DNA of 64,000 bases from Nectonema munidae (GCA_030549495.1 JAUIRK010000903.1:558001-622000), one strand, 5' to 3'. Numbered from the stretch's first letter, positions 23,430 through 35,350 are shown. Translations and numbers: made by a program. Notes: generated from the sequence alone by a model not told the origin.

Positions 23430-23942
23430 TCTAGAAACACGAAAACAAAATCTAAAATAAAATATAACATAATTAAAATAAATTATAAATTCATATAACC
23501 TAAATTATCTCAAATATATCAATTATAAGTAAGTAGCTAAAGATTAGTAACTTTTGATAGCCTATTGTACCATGATCCCCAATTGCTAAAACACGTAATA
23601 TGAAAAAAGCACTATCTTGTATAGGATGTTAGCAAGTTATTATGAAAGAAAAATAAATAGTCTATAAGACAATATTTGGTTTTTACTACCAAACATACAT
23701 GAGAGTTCATACAATGTACTTAGAATTGGGTGACTGATTTTTGTCGGAACAGTATCCAGTGAAGTAAATATAAATATCTTTTTACCTTCTTAGGATGCAG
23801 TAGCATAACTTTCAAATATATCAGTGAAAACGTCACCTTTACTCTATATACTTTAATAAAATTTGAGGCATTCGCTCATGCATCAATTAAATAATAATTA
23901 AACAATTATTTACTGATCCCCATTTGGGGATCAGGGTACTTA
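23430..23942 (-). mobile_element. Probable 5' end of the piggyBac element
   Basis: Upstream of the N-terminal fragment, reading the minus strand from 23942: TTAAGTACCCTGATCCCC, then AAATGGGGATCAGTAAA, a short palindrome next to a TTAA. An inverted, partly matching copy (GTACCATGATCCCCAA) lies near 23568-23583. TTAA with a C-rich terminus and subterminal repeats fits a piggyBac end. Confidence 0.5.
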
Positions 23943-24244
23943 ATGGGTAGATGTATACTTGTTAGTTAAGAAACGTGTTCTCTTTTTTTATTTCAAAACT
24001 GCATAAACCTAAACAATTCAACAATTTTTTGAGGTTTTCTTGCAAATTAGTGGGATATGCATCTTTTGTCAATAGCACATTTTTTTAATCGCTAAAGGTC
24101 AACATTGTTTTAAAAAGGAAGCCACCTGGAATCCTTTATTAGTCCAATTTTGTAGGCAGCAAATCTTTCTTCCACAGGTCCTCGTGAAATTCTCAAAGCA
24201 CTCAAGTAAAAATCCTTCGTCAGAGCTAAAAACTTTCAGAATTT

Positions 24245-24361
24245 CTTCTTTAACCCTATTAGTGACGGCCTATTTTCATTTCCTCGGTGGGCTTGATTTT
24301 TTTTAAATGATTGCAAATTTTTACAAAATTTTCGCGTAAACCTACTTTGATTGATATTTGA
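24245..24361. repeat. Leader segment shared with 32305-32415
   Basis: TTAACCCTATTAGTGACGG, ATTTCCTCGGTG and TTTTTACAAAATTTTCGCG match AGCCCATTCGTGACGGG, ATTTCCTCAGTG and TTTTTACAAAATTCTCGTG at 32305-32410. It immediately precedes the satellite array here, so it is likely the terminus of a dispersed element that carries the satellite. Confidence 0.6.
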
Positions 24362-25925
24362 CAGCTCAACTAAAAAAAGAAACTTTTACTTTAAATGGGT
24401 ATACAAAGTTTTTAACACATATATATATATATATATCCATTTTCAAGTGAGCTGAATACGAGATTACGTTTATTTTTTTTAAAAATCAATCAAATTTGTC
24501 AAAAATTGATTGATATTTGACAGCTCAACTAAAGAAACTTTTAGTTTGAATGGTTATACAAAGTTTTTTTTACACATATACACCCGTTTTCATGTATGCT
24601 GAATACGATGGTCACGTTTATTTTTTTTTTAAATTAATCAAACTTGTCAAAAACTGATTGATATATGACAGCTCAACTAAAAAAAAACTTTTAGTTTAAA
24701 TGGGAATACATAGTTTTTTCACAATATCCATTTTCAAGTGTTCTAAACACGATGCTCGCGTTTATTTTTTTTTTAAATCAATCAAACTTGTCAAAAACTG
24801 ATTGATATATGACAGCTCAACTAAAAAAGAAAATTTTAGTTTAAATGGGTATACAAAGTTTTTACACATATATATCCATTTTCAAGTGTTCTGAACACGA
24901 TGCTCACGTTTATTTTTTTTTTGAAATCAATCAAACTTGTCAAAAACTGATTGATATATGACAGCTCAACTAAAAAAAGAAACTTTTAGTTTAAATAGGT
25001 ATGCCAAGTTTTTTACAATATCCATTTTCAAGTGTTCTAAATACGATGCTCACGTTTATTTTTTTTAAATCAATCAAACTTGTCAAAAACTGATTGATAA
25101 TTGACAGCTCAACTAAAAAAAGAAAATTTTAGTTTAAATGGGTATACAAAGTTTTTACACATAAATATATATCCATTTTCAAGTGTTCTGAACATGATGC
25201 TCACGTTTATTTTTTTTTTGAAATCAATCAAACTTGTCAAAAACTGATTGATATATGACAGCTCAACTAAAAAAAGAAACTTTTAGTTTAAATAGGTATG
25301 CCAAGTTTTTTACAATATCCATTTTCAAGTGTTCTAAATACGATGCTCACGTTTATTTTTTTTTAAATCAATCAAACTTGTCAAAAACTGATTGATAATT
25401 AACAGCTCAACTAAAAAAAGAAAATTTTAGTTTAAATGGGTATACAAAGTTTTTACACATAAATATATATCCATTTTCAAGTGTTCTGAACATGATGCTC
25501 ACGTTAATTTTTTTTTAAATCAATAAAACTTGTCAAAAACTGATTGATATATGACAGCTCAACTAAAAAAGAAACTTTTAGTTTGAATGGTTATACAAAG
25601 TTTTTTACACATATATATCCATTTTTAAGTGTTCTGAACACGATGGTCGCGTTTATTTTTTTTAAAAATCAACCAAATCATTCAAAAAATTGATTGATAC
25701 AAATATATGAAAGCTCAACTGAAAAAAGATAATTTTAGATTTAGTGCTTATACAAAGTTTTTTTTACACATATATACCCATTTTCATGTATGCTGAATAC
25801 GATGGTCACGTTTATTTTTTTTAAAAATCAATCAAACCTTGTCAAAAATTGATTGACATATGACAGCCCAACTGAAAAAATTAACTTTTTATTTAAGTAG
25901 TTATAAAAAGTATTTTTTTAATATT
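24362..25925. repeat. Satellite array, about 150-bp unit, 11 units
   Basis: CAGCTCAACT or a variant recurs at about 24362, 24521, 24669, 24813, 24962, 25105, 25259, 25403, 25555, 25711 and 25864, a spacing of 143-159 bp. Each unit has AGTTTAAATGGGTATACAAAG, CCATTTTCAAGTGTTCTGAA, CACGTTTATTTTTTT and CAATCAAACTTGTCAAAAA blocks. The central part has a dimeric higher-order structure: 24962-25258 and 25259-25555 are near-identical 297-bp pairs. The unit is related to the inner arms of the 4.6-kb element at 11165-15782. Confidence 0.9.
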
Positions 25926-26069
25926 TTTGATTAATTTGTGATTTTTTTAAAATCGTGGTATGTTTGCGGTCAGATATATTGTACTGATTTTTGAACGATT
26001 TGCTTTCATGCTATTCTCCAAAGACTATATTCAAATTTTTAGTCATTCCACAAATGAATTTATTTCTCT

Positions 26070-27260
26070 TTGAAGTTTCCATTTTATTTGGAATCTAATT
26101 CTTTTAGAGAGGTTTTTGGAGATTTTAATTATAACTGCGATCACTGGATTATACCCGATGAATCCCTTACTTTAGACGGAACTTTATATGCTATAGTCGT
26201 GTTAATATTCATTTTAATGGATTTAACCCAAAAAAAGCCTTCAAAATACGGTCTACTTTTCAAATCTATAAATTCAGTAAGATATTCTTTTACTTTTTTC
26301 ATCGTTTGCTATTCAGGAAAACCACAAAGTTGAGAAGGAGAATATTATGTTCCTGGGTCTTCGGCTATCGTAAAATCAATGGTTTCAAGATTGACTGCAT
26401 ATTTATCTTTGAGAGCTCGAAATTTAACCATTGACCATTTGTATACCTCTATAGAGCTAGCTGATTGGCTGTATAAAAAAGGATTAACTATAGTCGGTAC
26501 ACTAGACAGAAGAATAAAAGGTATTTCGCAAAGTATAAAAAGTTTAGATAATAGAGATGAATTTTCTTATAAGTTTTGCTGGGATATAGATAGAGAATTT
26601 TTATCAATTCATAGTTATGTAGTATTTTCTGAATCAAAAGGAAAGAAAAATGTATTCGTTTGGACTTCCAGACCCCCCATTTTAAGAATTACTATAGACG
26701 ATGAAAAAAGTAAACTTGCAATTTTTAAACAGTAAGATTTTTCCAAGGGTGGAACGGATATAGTCGTTCAGAGAATAAGAAATTATTCCACAAATAGAAA
26801 AACAAAAAAATGGACAGCAGCCGCTTTTTCTTATCTATTAGATACGGCAAGAGTAAATGTGGTACTATTTTTGCTTTTAATAATGAGAAAAACCCAAGAA
26901 GTGTAAATTAATTAAGCTTAGGAGTAGAACTAGCAAAAAATTTGATTCTCCCATATCTTTATTCAAGGAAAAAATAGGCCTTCAAAGAGATATTTTGCGC
27001 AAAATTGATAATTCCATATTTATTATAACAGGTGAGAAGGTTCAAAAATCAATAGCTTCTTTGCCCGAGTCAACTGATACGCGTAGGTGCAAGGTATGCC
27101 TTGAGGAAGTTCAAGGAACCGAGCACAAGAAAAGAAAAGATGCTCTTTCTAAAACTTTGTCTGTTTGTAATGTATGCGGTATTTCGCTTTGTAAAAACAT
27201 TCAGTATTCGTATGTCCTGATTGTAATGGTTTGCCTGTTCAAATATTTTTTTTCAGTATA
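26070..27260 (+). pseudogene. piggyBac transposase, catalytic and C-terminal region, broken
   Basis: A piggyBac transposase cuts and pastes at TTAA. Recognisable parts in order: KKPSKYGLLFKSI (about 26235), LTIDHLYTSIELADWLYKKG with LTIVGTLDRRIKG (about 26430-26520), SKGKKNVFVWTSRPP (26635-26680), FSKGGTDIVVQRIRNYST (26735-26795), and a C-terminal zinc finger RCKVCLEEV...CNVCGISLCK (27085-27195). Relatives usually read GGTDIVDQ; here the second Asp of that motif, needed for catalysis in the family, is Val. Stops near 26331 and 26733 and frame changes after 26850 break it. The N-terminal third is absent. Confidence 0.83.
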
Positions 27261-27925
27261 ATTCTTTCTAATTTTCTGCATGTTTTATAATTTTTTATTA
27301 TCTTTTTATACATATAATAATAAATATTATGTATTTCCTTTCTAACTTTCTGCATGCTTTTTCTCCTTCAAAATGCATCGCCTTGACGCGGTGAAGGAGC
27401 TTATACCGTTTAATGGTAACAAAATGATGCAGAAACAAATTATATTATTAAATATATACTTTTTTAGTTATTTATAATAGAGTTATAAACACAAAGTTGG
27501 CCTTCAAATCGTTTATGCAAAGAGAAAGTTCTAAAAAGATCATTTTTGTTTTTTTGAATTTTGATTATCAAAAAGACAAATTTTCGAATAAAGTTTTTTT
27601 CTTTTTTTTTAAACTATTTTTATTATCCTTGACAGTTTTTAATAAAGGAGATCATTCATTTTTTTTTAAATACTGTCAGCAATTATTAAATAAAATAGCA
27701 AATTTTATTACAGAAAACTCATGTTGAGGTGAAAATATTTTTCATTTTAGATAAACGATACGACAACCAAATGATTAGATATAAAAAAACGATCAAATTT
27801 TTATCATAAATAAATTATGTTTCAAGTTTATCATCTTCGTTCATTTGTATGTTGTTTGATTATACGTATAAAACTTTCTCAAAATGGTCAAACACGAAAC
27901 TTTTCGAAAGTGTTTCGGGTTCACT
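27261..27925. other. Spacer with the likely piggyBac 3' side
   Basis: TTTCTAAYTTTCTGCATG occurs twice (27265 and 27341), a short subterminal repeat, and CCTTGACGCGGTGAAGGAGC is an imperfect hairpin. A 76-codon frame at 27497-27727 is Phe/Lys-rich and looks like chance. Confidence 0.4.
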
Positions 27926-28761
27926 GTAATTTCATCGCCGTAATTTCATCGTGGTAACTCCATCGTGGTAATTTCATCGCATAGTAAATTCATCGTGATT
28001 CAATACATCGTCGATATTTTCATCGTCAAGTATTTTCATCGTACAGTAATTACACTGTCATACTAATTTTATGCTTGACGCTCAATGTTTTTTTGTAAAT
28101 ATCCCTTTATAATTTTTTAAGTTTATTAAGAACTTTTGTAAATGTTCTTTATAACATAAAAAACTAATTCTTAAATATAAGGTTTTCATATTATCAGGCT
28201 ATAATGACAAAATAAAACAATAACTCTTTCTGACTTAAATAGCCTTGAAATATGTTTAAATTTCTTAATATTTAAGGAAAGTTAAAAAAAAGTTAAAAAA
28301 AATATATAATTAATCTTTGTGTTTTTTTAGTTTCATAAAAATCCCCTTAACCTATTTTAACCTTCGACTTTTCAGTCATTATTTGGTATATTATATCTAA
28401 AAATAATCATTTGTTTTTTTAATAAAAAACTTTATTTTTAAGAAAAAAATACCAATTTTAATAAATTATTTCTTATTACAAAAAGATCATTGAGATAACT
28501 AATTTATTACAAATTAGAAAAATAGAAACAATTAAAAAAAAAAGTTATGAGCAATACCTCTAAGGTATAATAATAATCATTTAGGCACGATTTTCAAAAT
28601 CATTGACAATGCGCCGTATTATGCGGTTAATCCATAAATCTCGCGATGTAATCACTATACGATGAAAATACTTAACGATGAAAATACCAACGATGTATTG
28701 CATCACGATGAATTTACTATACGATGAAATTTCCACGATGAAGTTACCACGATGAAATTAC
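27926..28761. mobile_element. 836-bp inverted-repeat element built from TTTCATCG motifs
   Basis: The left arm begins GTAATTTCATCGCCGTAATT and the right arm complement begins GTAATTTCATCGTGGTAACT. The arms pair for about 125 bp (27926-28050 and 28635-28761). Each arm carries ATCG eight to nine times at spacings of 11-20 bp, as TTTCATCG, TTCATCG or ACATCG. The interior is A/T-rich with no coding sequence. No target duplication is obvious. I cannot assign the superfamily. Confidence 0.78.
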
Positions 28762-29079
28762 CGGATACCCTTGTTTCGAGATATTGTAGAGTGAATCGTA
28801 TAAACGAACTGTCTTTCTCCTTCAAATAAAATGATACTCATCAAAATATGCCTCTACAGAATCCTCGTTTTGTATTTAATTTATTTCATTAAAAAAATCA
28901 CCTCATTGAATTCGGTATAAAATCCCATTTTTAGTTCTATATCATTTTCAGTTATATTTTCTTATTTTGCAATTTTGTTTTGCCTACTTATAATTCCATT
29001 TGTTCTGTGACAAAATAAATTACATATATAGCTACGTATAACTATTTAATCATGAAGTACTTTATTTCAGTTGAAGTGT
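28762..29079. other. Spacer
   Basis: A/T-rich; no gene or repeat recognised. Confidence 0.4.
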
Positions 29080-29180
29080 CATGTCAATCATTTTTTGACA
29101 GGTATGATTAATTTTTATAAAAAAGAAACATCACTGTTTGATTCAGCCTACTTGAAAATGGGTACATATGTCTAAAACAC
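29080..29180 (-). repeat. Single satellite-like unit, reverse orientation
   Basis: TTTTTGACAGGTATGATTAA, GATTCAGCCTACTTGAAAAT and GGGTACATATG correspond to the reverse complement of the unit seen at 12095-12600 and 24362-25925. Confidence 0.65.
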
Positions 29181-29184
29181 CTGA

Positions 29185-29610
29185 TTTGCAAATTTGATTC
29201 ACGCTTACAAGTATTTTCAAATTCTAAATCCAAAAACAATCTATAAATGGAATTGGCATTGTTGGTTTGTTATAAAAATGTGTGTATTTCATGTAAAATT
29301 TTAATTAATGTTCTCGGAGACAGGTTTTAAAAATAAACCGCAAATTTGTTTCACATTGATTAGCATTTTCAAATTCTAAATTCAAAAAGTATTTATAAAT
29401 GAAATTGCTATTGTTGATTTGTTATAATAATGTGTATATTCCATGTAAAATTTGAATTAATGTTTTCAGAGACAGATTTTAGAAGTAAACCGCAAGTTTG
29501 TTACACACTTATAGGTATTTTCAATTTCTAAATTCCAAAAATAAGTCAAAAAATGAAATCAGCATACCCGATTTGATATAAAAAATATATTTCATGTAAA
29601 ATTTGAAGGT
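29185..29610. repeat. 152-bp tandem repeat, about 2.8 copies
   Basis: TTTTCAAATTCTAAATYCAAAA, then GTTATAAWAATGTGT, then CATGTAAAATTTTAATTAA, then GAGACAGRTTTTARAARTAA and AAACCGCAA recur at about 29190, 29341 and 29493. The third copy is incomplete. No coding sense. Confidence 0.82.
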
Positions 29611-30000
29611 ATATTTTATTAGATATATTTCTCATCAATCCAAATTTTGATTGACATTTCCCAAAAAGTAACCATGATTTTGAAAAAATACTATAAATAA
29701 ACTGTATATATTTATAAAATTTCAAACGAGTATATAATATAGAACCAAAGTTATAAGCTTAACTAGAGATACTGTCAGAATTTTGCTGAAAAAGTTTAAC
29801 TTTTGATACTGATTGACAGACTTAGGCATGAAAAGGTTATTCAACTGCCATGAAAATGGTATCAAAAGATGCAGCTATCAATTTTAGGAAATGTCCCGAA
29901 GTATGGTAGCAAAAGATGTAGCCAATTTGGTACAAGAGAAATTTTAGATAAGCCCCCCCCCCCCCGTCACTGGTAGGTTTATAAAAAGCATATTATCCAA
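29611..30000. other. Spacer with a C13-14 run
   Basis: A cytosine homopolymer at about 29951-29964 is followed by GTCACTGGTAGG. Read in reverse, CCAGTGACGGGG resembles the GTGACGG seen at 24257 and 32317, so this may be another element end. No gene. Confidence 0.35.
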
Positions 30001-31030
30001 CTCTTCAGCTATTCTAGAAAATGCAATTTGTTGTGGTGCATGAATGTCTTACTGACGAAGCTTCCCTAATGGTTCTGAAAATATTATTTCTTTCTTCCAT
30101 CAAAATGTTCGAATATTGATCTAAAAGATGTTCGTTTTGATGCAGAGAACAGCCAATTGTATGTATTTTGTGTCTAACTATTTGTTCAAAAACGCTAATA
30201 AGAAACTTTTACATCCTGTGTTAACACTTGTGTTATCAAGAAATATTGCTCTGATAAGCTGTTGAAGTCTTTTAAAACAGAAATGACTTCTTTAGCAAGG
30301 TTGCTACCAGTTGATCCTTTAATTGGAATATTCCTGAGTAAGTTCCTTATTTCCTCCTTCTACAGTAAAAGTTAAATGATGTTCAGTTTTTTTAATTACT
30401 ATTTCTCCATTTGGATTCAGAACTTCCATGTATGACAAAGTTTCATTATCTATCCTTCCATCAACTCCAATGTATAGCAAACTTTTCAAATCTGTTTCAT
30501 GATTTTTCCAGTTTTTTTATTTTATCTCTGTTTATTCCCTGTCTATTTTAGATTTATCAAGTAAAATTTGATTAACATTAACACTTTTATCAAGAAGATT
30601 CATGGCTTTCAAATTAAGTAAAAGAATGTTAGCAAAACTTGCAGCAAGCGACGAAGAAATATCTCCTCTTATGGCCTTAGTGGCAAACCTAGTCTTCAAA
30701 AACTGTAAGAATCTGGGAGTAGATAAGAATCTTTTTCTCCCGAACTATCATTCATGAAAGAATTGTCACAAGTATAATCAAATGAATTCTCTAACCGCTT
30801 CTTCAATTTTTGAAAACAGAATCAGATGGCTTTGAGGTTGAAGTTTTTTTATCATGTTTTTGCCAGCGTTTCTACCAACAGCTCCTAAACTGATAAAAAC
30901 CTCTACTGCCCATTTTTGCTCTTTGATCTTTCAGATACACTCTATCTTGAACAGAAATTTTATTTTTATGTAGGATAGGTGCAAAGTATATTTTTTCTAT
31001 ACAGTTTTCAGCTTTGCACTTTACTGCATT
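30000..31030 (-). pseudogene. Decayed coding remnant, probably transposon protein
   Basis: In scattered minus-strand frames I can read CKAENCIEKIYFAPILHKNK and ISVQDRVYLKDQRAKMGS (near 30900-31010), then LLNLKAMNLLDKSVNVNQI, LLDKSKIDRE and KFAIHWS (about 30470-30610). This order loosely recalls uncharacterised invertebrate transposon proteins in which a KxxRxxxR helix precedes an HWDGK motif. Frames change so often that no domain can be assigned firmly. A direct duplication of CTTTACTGCATTAGCAATAA lies at about 31018-31070. Confidence 0.35.
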
Positions 31031-31744
31031 AGCAATAAGTTTAAAAAAACTTTACTGCATTAGCAATAAGCAGATTGTTCAAGAACGAATTGGTAACTTA
31101 CAAGTACAAACAGATATATCAAAAAGTTTGTCTAGTTTGTCTTCTAAATTGTGTTCTTGTTTTGTTGTAAGTGTCTTTCTATTGATATTTTTAGCCTCTT
31201 TAAAGCAAATTTTATCTACCATTTTAACAACATAGTATTTATCGTATAAAGAAAGGCGAGGGTTGATTAAATTCCAAATATTAATGATTCCATTAGTAAT
31301 AATAATCTTCGAAATATCATATTCTTTTGTATATGAGTTGCTGTTTTTAAGAAAATAACTGTATTGTTTTACTTCTCTTGTGGTTTGAGGTTCTGATTCG
31401 ATTAACGGAGAAGATTTTCAACAAAACTTTTTAAATTACCTTTTCTAGTAAAATAAAAAACTTTTTTTGGCTATTTTTGAACTGAGATAAGTTTAAATTA
31501 AAATAGAATTTCCTCAAAAAGTTACTAGCAATAAAAATTTACATTATGGAAAAAATTTATTATCTTATCAGAATAGGCTTGATCATTTACAGAGCATCAA
31601 TGGTAATTGGTGTGTGAATAGAGAAGAAACACATATTACACACATATAGAAATATAACTTATATGAGACAGTTTTGTTTCCAATATATGGCATAAATGTT
31701 CTCAAAGTTACTTGTTATATGTTTTTATAATTTTTTCTTAAGTT
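31031..31744. other. Spacer
   Basis: A/T-rich. A 73-codon frame at 31014-31235 spans the short duplication and looks fortuitous. Confidence 0.4.
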
Positions 31745-31839
31745 AAGACACTTGGGGCAAGTTGAAAATTTTCAGGGGGGGGGGGGGAATAAAACTGGAT
31801 GGCACTTGCCCGAAATATATATAGGTAGCGCGGGCTCTG
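31745..31839. mobile_element. Right end of a hAT-type MITE (TAGCGCGGGC family)
   Basis: GGGGCAAGTTGAAAATTTTC, a G13-14 run, then ATATATAGGTAGCGCGGGC and TCTG at the terminus match the right half of the complete 314-bp element at 58549-58862, including the G homopolymer. No left terminus was found, so it is probably truncated. Confidence 0.7.
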
Positions 31840-32009
31840 GGTCCGTAATCAAAAATTTTAAGGAATACAAAACTTAAATTACATTGATAGACTACGGGCA
31901 TGATTTAAAAGAAATGAACAAAAACATAAATGTGGGCCAAGTATATCTTACCGAAATTTTCTCAGCGTAATCATAGATTTAATATAGTAAACTGCCCAAA
32001 TTTTGTAAT
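31840..32009. other. Spacer
   Basis: Nothing recognised. Confidence 0.3.
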
Positions 32010-32290
32010 TTACAAGCCTTTTTGATAAACTCTCCTGTTGATCTCCTATTTATATGGCTTAACCATCTTAGCTTTTGCTTTTCTAAAATATTATTTATTT
32101 CATATATTCTAATTACATATTCTGGATTTTAAATAAATTTACATTATAATTTGGAGCATTCTCATTTCTATTGTATTTAATCTACTTTTCTCGGCGTCTT
32201 TCAATGCCCAACTTTGGCCACTATATACTAAACCAAATATAATACAACTTTTATATACATAACGTCTTAAATTTAGAAAGAAAAACTACT
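32010..32290 (-). pseudogene. LINE reverse transcriptase C-terminal remnant
   Basis: The minus strand reads YKSCIIFGLVYSGQSWALKD, then SRLNTIEMRMLQII, then LRWLSHINRRSTGEF with frame changes between. This matches the region after the RT domain in many invertebrate LINEs (pattern: YG.E.W.L....E..L...EM..LR.I, then LRW.GH..R). It differs from the HLTYSIINWG type elsewhere in this window, so it is a second LINE lineage. Heavily decayed. Confidence 0.6.
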
Positions 32291-32304
32291 AAACTAAATA
32301 CTGC

Positions 32305-32480
32305 TTAAGCCCATTCGTGACGGGTTACTTTTATTTCCTCAGTGTCAAGGAGCCTTTTTAGCACGCTCATTTTTTCCTAAAAAATTGAATATTTTTACAA
32401 AATTCTCGTGCAAACTACTAAATAATTGATTGCGGATCGGATGGGGTTATTTATTTTCTGATAATGAATCAAACCTGTCA
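32305..32480. repeat. Dispersed element terminus shared with 24245-24361
   Basis: AGCCCATTCGTGACGGGTTA, ATTTCCTCAGTG and TTTTTACAAAATTCTCGTG match the leader of the satellite-bearing element at 24245. The downstream AATCAAACCTGTCAAA is a satellite-unit fragment. It is preceded by TTAAG. Confidence 0.6.
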
Positions 32481-33380
32481 AAGTATCCGTGAAAGAAAAA
32501 ATAAAAAACCACAATAAAAATCCCATTTTTTATAACATAAAATATTTTTTGCTGTTGATATTGAAAAAAAACTATAGCAATGTTTAAATCTAAAAAAGTT
32601 TTGTTTTTCAACTTGAAAGCACAATCTAAAGAATAGTAAGAAAGATTGTGCTTGATAAACTTGAGAAATTTCTGATGCAATAACATTAAATAATCTTCTT
32701 TATTAGAATTTGCTTTAGCAAAAAAACTTCTAATTGAAGGACTCGATTATAAATTATTAATTTTATTTTTATGATTTTTGAATTTAAAAAACACTGAAAC
32801 TATTTCAATCCATCTGCCTCCCGTTAGAAGCATGCAAAACTTTTTCATTTAATTTATCAGCAATTTCATTGCTTTTGCTATGATGATTGGCCCATTTGAA
32901 ATTGTAGACATCCTAAAACATACAGCAGCACCTCGTTGTAAAATGTGTATACATGCAGCACCCATTGAAAAAATAAACCTTTTATTTAGGGATATGATGT
33001 ATTGAGAATTCGTCTGAATGTTTAAAAACATACGCTAGATTAGAGAGAGAGAAAAAAGAAGTGATGACCAAGGCGAACAATTTTTTACCTAAAAAACTTT
33101 GTTTTTTTGACTTTATGCCTCAAAAAATGTTGACTTTTTGACAAAAAATTTAACCTAAAAAATTTATATATTTTTTTTAACGAAAATATAAAATTTTGAA
33201 AAACTCTCAATTTTTTTTCTTCTAAGTTTTTCGTAATGAAAAAAAGACCTGTACTATATTTTTAATAAAAACAAAAAAAATTTATTGAATATATACTATT
33301 GCATAATAATTGCAAAATAAAATTGCACTTGTGATTAAAACGAAAAATTTAAAATTTTAGAATTAAAATAACATATTTGA
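32481..33380. other. Spacer, possibly hAT 3' flank
   Basis: Mostly A/T-rich. Short frames at 32447-32686 and 32849-33031 show no family resemblance. Confidence 0.35.
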
Positions 33381-34029
33381 TTATAATTTTTGGATCAAAG
33401 TTTCTGTCTTTGCCCAGAAGTTATTTAACATTGAAAAAGATCGTTCAACAGAGGTTGTAGTCGCCTGACATTTTTGTAGTAACAAAAATTCAGTAGGTTT
33501 AACAAGGCAGTTTTGTAATTTCATTATTTTTAGAATATCATTTTTTTCAAATCTTTTGTTCAAATAATTTTTATCTCACAAACATCATCATCATCAAAAC
33601 TTCGTTTTTCATTAATTTTGTGGGCGCCTTTGATCGAAAAAATGAGGATTGTAAATTTTCCACAAATTCGGCCAGTTTTATATAATTTTCTTTAACTTTG
33701 AAAAGTTGACCAACTAATTTCGGATTATTCACAATGGCTTTCGCTTTTTGAACTAAAATTCCACCATCACTTTTGAAGGAGTTTACTATTTCTTTTACTT
33801 GACATAAGTTGTGTGCGTAATATGCTGCAGCTCTCAGCCATGTTGCCCATCTTGTTATTATAGGACTTGGTGGAAATCCAATACCTCTGAAAAGGTTTCT
33901 TCTTTTTTTATTTTTAATAGTTCCAGCCTTGATATAAGATATAAATTCATCGATTTCCAAAAAAAAAGCTTTTGTGCAGCAAATGACAAAAGCATGTAAC
34001 ATGAAAAAGTCGTGTGTACATTTTTTCAA
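33381..34029 (-). pseudogene. hAT transposase C-terminal half
   Basis: Two minus-strand frames follow each other with an 8-base gap. The first (34029-33571) contains GFPPSPIITRWATWLRAAAY followed by YAHNLCQVKEIVNSF, a common block before the C-terminus of hAT transposases. The second (33563-33381) contains LLQKCQATTTSVERSFSMLN and FWAKTETLIQ, the hAT dimerisation domain (consensus with ERSFS). It lacks the BED finger and the first catalytic motifs, so it is a 5'-truncated copy from another hAT family than 17003-19307. The in-frame gap near 33567 suggests a single stop or frameshift. Confidence 0.8.
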
Positions 34030-35340
34030 GTTATTTGCACATGTAATGTTGCCTAGTCCTTACAACAAACATAAAAACTTTGATTCTAGATAAAGTATTA
34101 TGAATATTGTTAATTAGAGCTAAACGGTGTTACAAACTTTACCTAATCGGAACCTTGTTGAATCTTGACATATAGTTAGCGTCAAATGAATTTTAGTAGG
34201 AGGAAAATCTTATAACGCTTATACAATCTTTCAAATATCAATTTAGCACTCAACTACATAATTTTGAATATGAACAAACAAATTCGCTAATAAAAAATGT
34301 TTTATTGACAATATAAACTTAGATATAAATGTCATAAAGTTATGTAGTATCCAGTCTCAACTTCAAACATCGCTTTTATCTATATATATTATATATATAT
34401 ATAAAGAATTCTGTAACCCTAGACGTATCTGGCAAATTTTACTTTTCTATTGTTTTATCCTTCATATTGGCTAAGAATCAATAGTTTAACTGATGTTCCA
34501 CAATGACTAATAGGCCAAAAAATAAGGCAGTTATAAAAAAGTAAAGTTTAAAGTCAAGATGTGTATAGTTACAAACAAAGATTTTCAAGTATTTAATGAT
34601 AAAAGAAAAGTGAAATATATTATTAATATAAAGAGACCCATCAAAATATAGCCCTGTTAGAAAGAATAGCAGAAAGAAGCACGTTGAAGCATAACTGAAA
34701 GAAAAGATCATCTTTGGCGTGAAAACTAAGATTTTGACCCTTAGTTAAATGTTGTTTTATTTTAAAGGAAATAACTAATAAAATTGTTTAAGATATTTTT
34801 ATTTTCAAATTCCCTAATTTCAATTCTTAGTATAATAGAGATCCTTCAAATTAATTAAGTAGTTTTTTTATGAGCTCTGAAAATAGTTTCAAATATATCG
34901 TGAAGATACGATTAACTTTGAAAAACTTCCTACAAAAGTGGATTAAAAATGTAATTGTCTGTTTTATTTTATGGTTGGGTAATTATCTGTCAATCAAAAG
35001 TTCAAGTAATAAGTAAGTAGGTACATGATAATGGGTTTTACACGCTACACAATAAAAAGAGAATATCTTTGTTGCAAGCCCTCAGCTATTTAATTTTATT
35101 GTTGTTAATAAGGTTAAGATGATGATGTTGGGCATTAATTAGTCATTTCATCAATCAATCAAATATGTCAATGTGTCATTTACATGTAAACAATGAAAGC
35201 GTTGGTAGGCAATTATGACGCCATGACACACGACCCTAACAAATATCAATAATGATAACAATTATTTTACCTGAGAGCATTTTTGAAGAAAAGCCCCAAA
35301 ACTATAAAGGACACATTTTATGACGCGCTATTCATACAAA
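34030..35340. other. Upstream region of the bHLH gene
   Basis: A/T-rich, with a TA dinucleotide run at about 34380-34403. Beyond about 34700 no transposon remnant is visible, which fits retained regulatory DNA for the neighbouring developmental gene. No specific enhancer can be demonstrated by eye. Confidence 0.4.
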
Positions 35341-35350
35341 TGCTTTAACA

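Noticed and set aside
33811-33999. 62-codon plus-strand frame opposite the hAT remnant
   Set aside because: Antisense of the minus-strand transposase block RWATWLRAAAY, which explains the open frame.
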